From contig VZSE01014389.1 in assembly GCA_013398275.1 (NCBI GenBank), positions 4,012,636 to 4,076,635 of the forward strand: 64,000 nucleotides of DNA, given 5' to 3'. The notes beneath the pieces are model-generated. The model was not told the DNA's origin. It did not search any database and saw only the letters and a program-made list of their open reading frames with translations. This stretch comes from Promerops cafer (Eukaryota > Chordata > Aves > Passeriformes > Nectariniidae). Numbering within the stretch: the stretch's first letter is position 1; every line of letters begins with the position of its first letter. Both the position numbers and the translations under genes were made by a program. Positions 37,801 through 49,014 of the stretch are shown here, one piece after another.

Positions 37801-40800
37801 TTAAGCTGTCAAGGTATGCTGAAAAACTGCACGGTATAGAAAACTATAGAAAGACATAAATCAAATTCTCTTTTTATACATGAAAGAAGAAGACTGCTCG
37901 GCTTCATGGTAATCTTCCATGTATGGAAGAGGGGTATGTTACACAAAGAAATTAGTATTGTCTCCAATTTTAGGATTCAGCTAATATCTGAGTCTAGTAA
38001 TAAGAAAAATTCCACTCCCCTGTTTTATCAACCAGGCCTTGTTGGTTTATATGTTTTAAGTAAGTTCTGTGTTAATGTTTTGGCAGCTAATCTCTACTGC
38101 ATTTTACTTTGAAGAGCCAAATATCTAGCAGTTTCTGGGTTTAAAAAGCCTTTGCCATATCTCCAAACAAATATTTGTGCATAAATAAATGAATTTGGCA
38201 GAATTATGAATTTGGCAGACATCTTCTTGTCACTAGCACATCAGCAAATCAGTCTATGCCTTTGTCTTGATTCCAGATTCCTAATCATGCTGAAGAAATC
38301 AGTACAAATTTAAAATAAACTTGCCTACAGGAATCTGAAATTATTGTAACTAATGAAATAAGCCCTAGGAACTGTAGTAGGTGCTCTGGTTCTCACTTTA
38401 AAGACTTCTATTCCTCTCTCTGCTGCTGTAGTCGTTTTGTGCTTAATCCTCTGATGTCATCTTTCCCTTTAAGAGATTACCCTTTGCATCTTCTTGGCAC
38501 CAGGTTTATTTTCAGCAAGCTGTACTCAGAGTGCTGGCAGCCATCCCAGGGAAGCTGCTCTGCCTCGGTGGCATTTGGTACATGGGAATTCCAGAGTAAG
38601 GAATGGGCAAAGGTTACCACGTGTTTTACATCACTCTGAGAAACATCAAACTAGACTATTAGTGTTTGACAACAAACAATGCACGAGGCCTCTAGGCATT
38701 GCGGTCTGTCTAATTCTTTATTTTCCCTTTCCTTGTACCTCCACTCATACCAGCCACGCTGGAATATTACCTGTGCATTTTTCTTGTAAAATCACTCCAT
38801 GATATAGGAAGTCCTGATAAAAGATGCAGTTTGACAGAGAATAATTTAACTGCTAGGAAATAGTTTAACTACCATGAAACAAACCAATTGCTCAAGAAGA
38901 TTTGGATAGTTGTGTTCCCAGACTTTTCCTGGCCTTTGCTGTTTTAATATTTTAAGAGTCTGATTTCAGCCTGGAAATTACTCTCCCTGTATGTTCAAAA
39001 GACAGACAAGAAGCAGCTTTCTTTGCACAGCAAAAATTGCTGTTCTTCATAATCAGAAATATCCTATCAAGAAGGAACAAATGCACAGATTAAATATACA
39101 TATATATATATGTTGCTAAAAAGAAAGGGCAGAGCAGTTTCCACAGCTCCATTTCATAGTGAAGTTCTAGTTGTACTTCTCCCTGATGGAAGTTCAGCCT
39201 ACAGAGCTGTTTAGCTATGTCTTCTACAAGCTCCTGACAGCTGATGGTGGTGAATCAAGTGTGCTGCCTGATTTTCCTGCCTCCAGACCATTTCCTGATG
39301 CATGGTCTGCCTGGCTGTGCCTCACAGTGTGGGTGGCATGTCACCAAGATCATCAAATGGTGCCATTGGTGACCTTTGTTTGTCCTCGCTGGCTGCTCCT
39401 GGGAATGCTCTGCCCATCACATGGGTGGCTGAGGTCCGATGTGCCTGGGTCTGTCGCTGCTCTTTGTCAGCTGTGTCTGCCTAGTGTTAGTGAGAGGTTC
39501 TTTGGGCTTTTCCTGATGTGACAGGTCCTGTACTAGTGAGTTAGTGGTCAGTTGAAGAACATTGTTTGCTGAGTAATGTCAGAGATAAGGATTCACTAAA
39601 ATGAGGATGGAGAAAGGAATAAATAAATTAAATGGCTGGGGTGAATACAGAAAAACTGAAGTGGACTATTAATTCAGACTGTACTGGTGATTCATCTTAG
39701 TTCAAATTCACTAGGATTTGACTCATACTTGATCCTTCAATACTAATTCTTAATACTTACATGTAGAAAATCACAGGCCACAATCTTAATTTTCTTTGTT
39801 TTAAATAAGGAAAAAAATTATATTCTCCTTTGATGATGTCTCTTTGATCTCCTCCTCATGATCACACTTTGAAACTATTTTCTTCCCTAAAATATAAGGT
39901 GTTCTAAAAATTGTATGAAGCTATCTGTAGGAAGATATATAGCAATATAAAAACACTGTAATTTAAAATGTGTATTTATTCAAGTCAATATTATGATTAA
40001 CTAGGCTAGCCTTCCAGACCTACTTAGAGATCTCCTTATTAAATCTTTATAAATGGATTTGTTACTTACAGCAGAAGATAATTTAGAATTCAAATGGGAA
40101 TTTTTACATGAATGAACTGAGAATAACTCTTGTAAAAAAACCGGCACTAGGCATAGGTTCAATAATACAAGGAAAAAAGTTACCGATCCATAATATCTTT
40201 TTCTAGTACAACGTGTGGGAAGTCTAAAGTGCTGATTTTCAAGAACAGAGTGTAAACAACTTACAAAAATCATATGTAATAATAACATCTTGCTACCTCT
40301 GGTTTTCTGTATGCATCACAGCCATGTCAAATTAGCATTTCCGTAGCTATTTGGGAACACTCTCTTAATTTGAATACAAGTGTCAAATGACCACGTGACA
40401 GTTTGTGAAATGACCAATCCACAGGAGCCATCTATTGCAAAGCCACAGGGCTTCCCTGTGCTATTCAGGTTCTGTAGAGAGTGTTTTCTTCTTGCTTCAT
40501 TTGATTCATTATTTTGAAGGTGTGGAAGTTGTTCTTACTGTGAACAAACTTCTGGGCTTTTTAAATATAATCTTATTTTAAGTGAAGGATGGACTTGAGA
40601 ACTAACAGAAGCGAGTGTAAATTCCAAGTAATTTGTATCTAAAGGCATGTTTGCTGCTGGAAAGGAGTGAGAAGGAAGCTGTAATACATATGTGATGTTT
40701 GGAAAAGGTAAGGGTAGTATACCTGAAAGTATGAATTTGTATTCCACAGGATCAGGAAGAAATTTTCGACCACCAGCACCAAGATGTACGGTATCAAGAT

Positions 40801-41667
40801 GTAAATAGACATTTTCTATCTTTATGTGAATAAATCAATATTGCCCATTCCTAGAAATCTTCTGTCTGATTAAACACTGGACTGCTTAATTCTGACATGC
40901 AGAACTATTTGACAGCTAAACTGACTCTACTCCTATATCAATATGTAAAATAAAATAAAAGATCAATGCTTTTTTAGACCAGTGAATTTTTCTATTGTGA
41001 CAAAGAAGGTTTTTCTTTTTTAACACCAAATTTTGTCAAAGATTTCTAAATTAAATCATGGTATCATAGCAAAGTCAAAGACAGACCTGAATGAAAAGAA
41101 GGGAATATTTGTTTTCACTTTTCCCACGTTTTTGCTCGCTATGTATTTAGTTGCATTGCAGCTGTCCTGTTTCCCTCTGCCATCTCCATTGCCCTAGCTG
41201 CTGTGTAATCAAGGTGACACAGAGAGAAAGGCACTGCTTCGGTCATTTAACTGGAAACAAAAGTCAAGTGTAGCAAATGAAAGAGAAGAAGCAATATAAG
41301 CATATAAAAGTAAGATGTGATATCTGCACGGCTTAATTGTTGCGTAAACTGATATCTAAATTTTTGCATGTTAAAATGAGCTAATGAACTACGGAACTTT
41401 TTCAGATGTAAAATTTTTTTCAGTGATGTAGATGTTATCCTTTATATTTACTTCAGAGCAAAAGCACTTTTTTTCTTTTGGGGGAATTCAAACTATACTT
41501 TCACTAGAAGTTACTGTTTTTGATGCATACTTGTTAAGTTAAATGGTTAGCCTACCTTTGAATCAGTCTTGATTCAACCTAAAAAAACTTTGTAGGCCTT
41601 CCTAATTCATAGCCCTTAGTGACAACTTCTACTGAGGTCATTAGAGGTTCACAGTTTATTAACAATC
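34853..41667. other. non-coding stretch, no gene recognised
   Basis: It holds a locally GC-richer patch at 36230-36510, a 13-base poly-G at 36558-36570 and a short TA repeat near 39095-39112. Overlapping frames on both strands at 36216-36601 and a 116-codon plus-strand frame at 39171-39521 were inspected and match no family I know. No convincing exon was found. Confidence 0.5.
36558..36570 (+). repeat. poly-G tract
   Basis: Thirteen consecutive G residues end a purine-rich stretch that begins near 36485. On the plus strand it could form quadruplex-type structures or impede polymerase. Its length is prone to sequencing error. Confidence 0.85.
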
Positions 41668-41972
41668 CATGCTGTGACCCCACACCTGGAACACTGCATC
41701 CAGTTCTGGGCTCCCCAGTGTAAGAAAGACATGAAATTACTGGAGTGAGTTCAGTGAAGCACCACAAAGGTGAATAAGGACTGGGAGGATCTGTCGGGCA
41801 TGGAGAGGATGGAGACTGCTCAGCCTGGAGAAGGGAAGGCTTGGAGAAGATCTTGTCACCGTGTACAGATAGCTGTGTCACTGTGTACGACGGAGTGTGT
41901 TAGAGAGAGACAGGCTATGGACCAGGCGACTCCGGAGGTCCCTTCCCAGCCACTGGGTGACTCCAAGCATGA
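41668..41972 (+). mobile_element. degraded CR1 LINE, end of ORF2 and 3' UTR, plus orientation
   Basis: The run from GCTGTGACCCCACACCTGGA through CAGTTCTGGGCTCCCCAGTG is the well-known segment near the C-terminus of the CR1 reverse-transcriptase ORF; it translates as a PHLEHCIQFWAP-like string. It is followed by GCTCAGCCTGGAGAAGGGAA and then, after an internal deletion and rearrangement, a GGAGGTCCCTTCCCAGCC 3'-end motif. Stops and frame changes break the coding part, so this is a dead copy. The 91-codon frame at 41770-42045 is repeat-derived. Confidence 0.88.
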
Positions 41973-44900
41973 CACACAAGGCTGGCAGAGTGCCAAGCCC
42001 CACAGCTGTGGTAGCGCTGCCAGCAGGCACCAGCTGGAAGTGTAAATGCCAGTAATATCATTTAGGGAGAAGACAGAAGGAACATCCCTCTATTAACAAG
42101 TTTTCTGCAGCAGAGAGGTCCCAGCTAACAAATGATTTCAAGTAACCGTAGAAATTAGTACCTTTGCTTCTTTATCAAAACAATGCAGATAATTTATATT
42201 TTCATTATTTTTCAGAATATTTTGAGGATATTCTGGATTATGTCTGTTCCTGTTTTTATTAATCAGGTCAAATTATCTTTCAAAACATTTTATGCATTAA
42301 TTCACATTCAATAATGTACCCTTTTGCCACTGAGCATTCTAGGTAATTTATGCTTTGATATTTTTCTGGCACATCCATTAGTGTATTTTTAGAGTTCAAA
42401 AGGAACATGATAGTAAATGTTTCAAATATAACATATGCTTTCAGTCAGCATTTATGCTTTCAGAAGATAAATAAGAGTCCCATTTCTTATGATGTTCCAA
42501 ATAATTGCTACTACAGGTAATTTGAAGGCCTGATTTTGTTTATGTGTATGTATGTGTGTGTACATGCCCAGGTGTTGGTACTTGTATCTCTTCCAAAGAC
42601 TGTAAAATCCACAGGGAAGCCACATTGTAATTTGCACATAATTTACCTTTACAACTTCTAATTTTTCTGAGCATCTCTGTTGCCTGTGTTTGCTAGATTT
42701 ATTCAGAAGGGAAAATATTTCTGAACCCACTGATTAATAGCTTATATTAGAGGGACAGGGTTATGTAAAAGCATCAGCTAGATGTTCTCTGCTCTAAAAG
42801 CCTACTACCTCAAAGGTTTTTATAACTATTAATGAATCATAATTTATTATTCAGATATTTACATCCCTGAAAACTTCTGGGACTCTCAATTAAAACAGAT
42901 GGAAATTTACTACAAGAAAGGCATAAATCCCAAACAGTTCTCAGTTTAAGAACAATCTTGAAAAACCCAGTATGTTGTCCCTATCATCAAGAGATAATGT
43001 AGAAGGCCTGCTTCTGTGTGGCAGCCCTGCTTAAGAGTCTACATTTGAAGATGAGAAGCAACATGTCATTCCGTGAATCTGATCTCACACAATATATCTC
43101 AGGTCCCTTGTTACAGTTATCTTTAATTAATATTTTAATTAAAGTGTATCAAATGAATGTAATGAGCTCTGTAATAAATCTCCTGTGAACTACAGCAGAG
43201 CCAGAATATCACAATAACCATGAGGAACTAGCACAACAGTAGGAACCAAAACTCTGCAGAACTTATTAAATCTCCTGACATGTCCCAGTCTGCCCTGTTT
43301 GATTAATACAATCGTCTATGTGGTTCATCTTGATCAAGAAATGGCAAAGAATCTTTCAGCAAAATTATTTTTCACTCCATTAATGTGGAGCTCTCTATCT
43401 ATTATCTCAATGTAACTGAGTTGGATTCGTTCTGTTCTCAAGTAAAAATTTTGTCTTTTAAGACAGTCTTTCTAAAGCTGATTGCAACACTGCGCTTATT
43501 CCCATTGTTAGGAACCTCTTTAACTTCAGTGTAACTAGTCAGCCAAGAAACTTCTTACCAACTAAGAAATTGAGGATCCGAATGCAGAACAAACAGGCCT
43601 GTGGAATTTTTCAGAAGGTGGCATTTCAACAGCGTGGTCATTAGTCATTTTGGCAGCAATACCCTAGAAACCTACCTGAAACCTCTGAAAGAAATCACAT
43701 ACCTAGGAGATGGACTGACTGCTCAGCTTACTTCTTAAACTTCATTGCAAGGTATGGATAAATAGCATTTGCCAATTCTTGGCCACCTGCTGGCAATAAT
43801 TATCTTGATTTCTGTGTTGAATTTCAGGAGTATCTTTTGTTTGTAACACTGTTAGAGGATGCAGCCAATTGGAATGTGTAAACATGGTTCTTCCCCGCTT
43901 AGCAACCGGAATTGCACTCAATATGGTGGAATTGAATGTGTTTTGATTTGTACGCTGTCTGTGTGCATAGTTTGCTGAAATTTTCATTTCACATGGGCAT
44001 ACATTGCAGCCTCATACATTGAAACCTGATGATGTGATTATCAGCATTAATTGAGATTTTATTAAAATGTTGCATGGCTTGCTTACATTTCCTATCCAAG
44101 CTCTTACAGTGGTTTTAGCAATAGACTACTTGAACCTTCCAAGTGTGGCTGCATATTCTAGTTACAGAATAATTAATAAATGAAAAGGCTGTGTTGTTTG
44201 TTCAAGGTTCTATGTAAATAGGGTTTTCTGAAATAGTCAACATATTAGTTGAATGTTAGTTTTGTGAACACTTTTTTTGACACACTCATAATGTTCTAAA
44301 TGTGTTTGTTGATCAAGGCTCTTCACATGTATATATGACAGAATTTGCTTTTCTTCATTTTTCTACTGCAAATATTAGTTGTAATAACTCAGTAGCAGCA
44401 GGCCTGGAGTTATATTAGGTTGGGAATAGTGAATTCAGTGAATATTTGATGTTATACTTGACAATAACAGTAAGAGGCTTACTAGTTCTTAATGAGCCAG
44501 ACTTTTAATCGTAGAGCTGTAAAAAGCTTTTAAGTCCTACATATCATATTTGTGGTCCTTGCATAGCTGTGTTTGTCATATTGAAGAATTTTTAATTATA
44601 ATACATTTGCAAACTCCTATTTGGCTCCTGGTTAGTTATTGACATGGAGAAATCTGTGTGTGATAAATATATAGTACAACAGTGTCTGGCCTTTTTTTGC
44701 CAGAGACAGGAGGAGACAGTAATGCTGCAAAATAGACAAAATCATTCCATAACAAGCAAATGCATTTCGTAGTTTTCAAGGTAATAATTTTTAGTTCATT
44801 ATTTATTATCTTGTTTCTTTAGTATAATGTTCTTATTCTCATCTTCAAAGTTATTTGTGATTTAAGTGCAGATCCAAAGCCCAGTAAAATACATGGGCAG

Positions 44901-45395
44901 TCTCTCTTCGACTGGAGTAAACTTTGAATGAATTCTCTTGTCTGAGCATTTCTCATAGGTTCCTGGTAGGAAAAAATTGCCTGCTAAGTGTTTATATTGC
45001 TGCTTCCTAATAGTTGTAATTTGTAAATGGCATGTAAATATTGTTCTTTATCATATTTGCACAACCTAGTAATAGCATTTTATGCAAGGCACACCCGCTT
45101 CATTTGCCACATGGGGCTGCATTAACAGTGATGGTGGCCATGTAGCATTTTTATATTTCCATGTAAAAAGAAGTGCCCATGCAAAAACAAATGAGCCCTT
45201 TACCTATTGTTTGGGCCCATAAGATCTACCAGCTTTGTTGTACATTCTTCCATTGCTCATGTTTTAATATCACTGTTTGTTTAAAGTAAGACTTGCAGAA
45301 GGGCAGGAGAACAGATCTCTCTTACAATGTCTTGAGTGCTTGACAGTGTCTGAAGCTTTGCATTTATTTGCCTTGTAGTTGTACAGTTTTGCATC
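41973..45395. other. non-coding stretch with conserved-element-like patches
   Basis: No gene or recognisable repeat. It includes a TG/TATG-rich patch at 42541-42565 and a 10-bp inverted repeat (CTTTAATTAA) at 43121-43144. From about 43980 on, the DNA is repeat-free and rich in TAAT-type homeodomain-like words, for example AATAATTAATAAAT near 44168 and TTTTTAATTATAATAC near 44589. That would suit a conserved non-coding element, but it needs alignment to show. Confidence 0.4.
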
Positions 45396-45452
45396 TTGGA
45401 GCTGGACTTCAATGATCCTCATGGGTCCCTTCCTACTCAGGATATCCTGTGA
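45396..45452 (+). mobile_element. CR1 LINE 3'-end fragment, plus orientation
   Basis: TTGGAGCTGGACTTCAATGA, followed by a GGGTCCCTTCCTACTCAGGA motif and ATATCCTGTGA, matches the last 60 bases of avian CR1 elements (recalled consensus). Nothing upstream is recognisable as CR1. The start codon of a 68-codon frame at 45379-45585 lies just before it, and that frame is not a gene. Confidence 0.87.
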
Positions 45453-48400
45453 CCAACTAAGATGTGATCAGCCTGAAATAGGAGCAAGAACTTTGTCTGA
45501 TAAGAGGTCATGGTCTCACATTGTGTCAAAATTAATTATTTCAGCCTCTCGTACCTTTGTTTCCGTGGGCTTGAGAGTTCTTTGAGAGTGTGGATGTTTT
45601 ATACACGGTTTATAGTTTACTAACTACTTATGAGCTACAGGTCTGATACCCTTATATTATGTCTGTTACCTTAGACACTTCAAATGTGAGCAAGTACTGT
45701 GGATTCTCTTTCTGTATAACAAATACAAGGTAATCAGTACGTTAGCTGCCCATGCCTCCATCTCCTTGGTGTCTTCAGTAGTTATAAATTTAATAATTTA
45801 TCCTCTTTTTGCACTGTATGAAAGCATTCTCCAGTATTTTTAATTTATGTTCAGTATTTTTAGCTTCATATTTTGTTTGCTAGGCAGGCAAGATTCCTTT
45901 GTCTTCCTGTTTTTAATTGTGAAATTGTTGTTCTCCTACTTCTTCTTCCATTTAGTAACTATGTCAATTTTTACCTGTCTAACCTGGCCTGTTGCTTCCT
46001 GAGACAGGTTTTGTTCAAGGGTTCTGTCAGTAATATAAATTAATTTGTAAAGTATGAATAAAAGCTGAATCCTTCTGAAGTTCTAGAGGCATAATCTTCA
46101 CAGATGACAAATAATCTTGTTCCCCAAATCTGAGCATACTCTTGTCTGATTTTCCCAATTTTTAATGCCTGTAATTTCCAAGTTACTTGTATTATTTTGA
46201 TATTTATATGTTAAAACACAATTCCCATTGAGTTCATACTTGGGCCCTGAGAAAGTAACAAATAGAAATTCATAACCCACTTTAAAAAATATGTTTGAGC
46301 CATTTGTAAAGCTGACGTTTCTCATCTTGAAACCGCTATTGGCACGTCTTTGCATCTTTATGAAGCAAAGTAACAATCTGTCCCTTAATTAGGAGGCATA
46401 ACCCAGGAACTCCAGGAGAGCAGCAGGAACCAAATGATGGTTAATCCTCAGCACTGTCACTGACCTGATAAACCAGATAAACTTTCAATGGGAGAAAGTC
46501 AGCAGGTTGTGAAGTCAGATTTTTTCTCAAATACAGATTCAGAAGAGAGTGTGGGGATTTTTTGTTTTAACTGAAGTAAATTGACAATTGGGGTTTTCTC
46601 CTTCTAGATGCTTTGCACAGTCATAGGTTTTTTAGGCAGAAAAAGGAGGAGAGGTTCCTGCGTTTTTAAAGGAAAAAACCCAAACTTCAGAAAAGTGTTT
46701 CTATCTATTATGGATGTGATACAGCAAGGTAGCAGTATCAAGGTTTCCACTGTAGCCAACAGAAACTCTTCTTCTTGCATGGAAATGACCTGCAGACAAA
46801 GCCAAAAGTAGTTTTCAGAAGGCTGCAAATATATTTGTTGATAGCAGGATCAAAAATGTACGGGGGCCTCATAGTGCCACAAGGGGAACCTGAAAGTGGA
46901 CACCTTCAGCTCATAATTCTAGTTTTGCTAGCTGCAGCTCACAAAGCAACAGCTGCATCTACATTGCAAAATACCTCCCACACATACATACACACACAGT
47001 GTTTGCACACAATACTTATTTTTTTTCCTTTAATGTGTGGGAATAAATTAGAATCTAAGGTCTTACTGAGAGAAAGTTTGTGCTGTTTAGTTTAGAGGGC
47101 TAAAGATAACACAGCTCCCATACTTTGATCATGCATGCTGCAAATGGAAGAGGGGATCCTGCAAAAAGAACCATTCCAGCAAATCCAGGTAGAGTTTTAC
47201 TGAAATCTTCCATCTTCATGATTCTTTTCGTAAGATTATCTTCTTCCTATGTTGCCTAGTTGTATGCATTAATTAGGAAAAAGGCTGCATAATCAGAATT
47301 GTATGCTATGAATAGTACTAATGTTTGCGTATTATCTTTTAAAAATTGTACAAAAAAAATTTGAAAATACTTGCACCCAAGCTTTGTTCTGAACTTGGAA
47401 GTCACAACAATGGGGTCTTGTTTGCTGTCTTTGCCCTGTGAAGTACTGGTCTAGAAATTTCTCAAGGGAATAGGATTTTCTATTAGTACATTATTGTATA
47501 ATCTGGAAACACTTTGAAAATGTATGTTGACATTTTCTTTTCAAAGTCATTAGCCAAGTATTTTTCCAAGAAGGGCTCCAGTCTAATTCAGTTTTATTTA
47601 ATTAGTTCATCCATTGCTGCAGCCTAAGCACCTAATGACTCTAGGGGATGGTTGGACTTTTCACCCTTTCTAGCTATTATACTCAGTGCTGTACTGTACT
47701 TACAAGTCAAGTGCAGAATCACATCTCACAGACTACTGTGCTTTTATTTCAGCTAAAGAAATGGATCTTTTCCTCAAATCTGACAGCTTTATTTATTTTT
47801 AAAAAATTGTTGTAGCAAGGGGACAAAGTACATGTAGTCTGCAATAGTTGTTGAAGAGCTCTGATAATAATACATTATATGTTTTTAAAATATTTTCAGT
47901 GCTAGTAGGATGTTCCCTAAAGTTCTTCCAGTCTGATATTTCTGAAGAAGTAAAGAAACCCTTTAGACAGAGTGGCAGGCAATATTTCTTCAGATGCCAA
48001 GGAGAACGTCTCCTTCTTGATTTTATTAATGCTGTATGGCTGGTTATGGTAACCTCCAAACAAGGTCCATTGTGGATTTGGACTGAGTACAGCTTTATGA
48101 ACTCACCCAGCTCAAAGCAGCAGATCACAGAAGGTTACTATTGATTTGCAAGGTCCTGACAAGGATAAAGGATTCATATTCTGTGGTACTTGCCCCATTG
48201 GAGATTAAACAAACAGAGTAAATGTAGAGCTTTTGATGTGTAAGTCAATGCTTCTGGCAGCCCACTGTGTCAATCAATGTGACTGGCACTCTTAAATATA
48301 CATTAAAGGTACTTTGCTCTGCTCAGTTGAAGGAAATGTCAACTTCATTGTTTGTGGCAGAGTAGAGAGGCACGGAACTCGGACACAGGTACAGAAAGTC

Positions 48401-48912
48401 AGGTACTGCACACCGCTGAGTGACACAGAGACACTTACTAATGAGGTAGACATAGCTCTGTGGAAACAAGAAAAGTTCCTGCACTTTACACAAGGTAAAG
48501 AAATTACACAGATCAAGGTGGAATTACCTGGGAACGTGTCTGTTTGACAAAGACATTTTTTCTGCTGAAAATCAAAGCAGAGAGCTGAAAACAAATTCCT
48601 CTGGAAAGGATCTTTGTTATAGCTCACCACATTCTTAATCGGAAGGCAAGTTTAATTGGAAGAGGTGTTGCAGAATTTGTTTTGTTCCCAGATATCTCAG
48701 GATATAACACATGCTGCAGCCGAGGGCGACTCTTTCCTGCCAGCCCATCCTTAGCCATGCTGGAGCTGGTTGCCATTAACTGTGCAGGAGAGTGTCTGCT
48801 CATCAACAGAGCATCTGTACTGCCCCTCATGGTGTCCTCAGCTGCCTATGCCATTCCTAGGTACTCAACATATTTTGGCCAAAAGCTTGGAGCTGTTCAC
48901 AACTTCAAAGTA
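45453..48912. other. non-coding stretch, no gene recognised
   Basis: Open frames reach 112 codons (minus, 48292-48630) with none recognisable. A CA-rich patch lies at 46981-47000. The frame at 48682-48918 spans a balanced-GC patch and reads as a plausible hydrophobic peptide but runs into the CR1 fragment, so it is not supported as coding. A weak CR1-like string (GATGGTTGGACTTTTC) at 47647-47662 is too short to call. Confidence 0.5.
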
Positions 48913-49014
48913 CCATAGAATCATTTAAGTTTGTAAAGACCTTTAAGATTAAGTCCAGCCATTTACCCAGCACTTCCAAGTCCATCACTAAACCATGTCC
49001 CTAAGCATCACATC
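48913..49014 (-). mobile_element. CR1 LINE 3'-end fragment, minus orientation
   Basis: CCATAGAATCATTTAAGTTT, then GACCTTTAAGATTAAGTCCA, CAGCACTTCCAAGTCCATCA and CTAAACCATGTCCCTAAG, reproduces the reverse complement of a CR1 subfamily 3' end with the AACCATGTCCCTAA block. It differs from the subfamily of the copy at 34651, so at least two CR1 lineages inserted here. It is non-coding. Confidence 0.92.

Noticed and set aside
47647..47675. CR1-like string GATGGTTGGACTTTTC
   Set aside because: Only about 15 bases fit the CR1 3' end, and the flanks do not continue the match.
48682..48918. 78-codon frame with a plausible hydrophobic product
   Set aside because: No family resemblance or splice context, and it ends inside the CR1 fragment at 48913.
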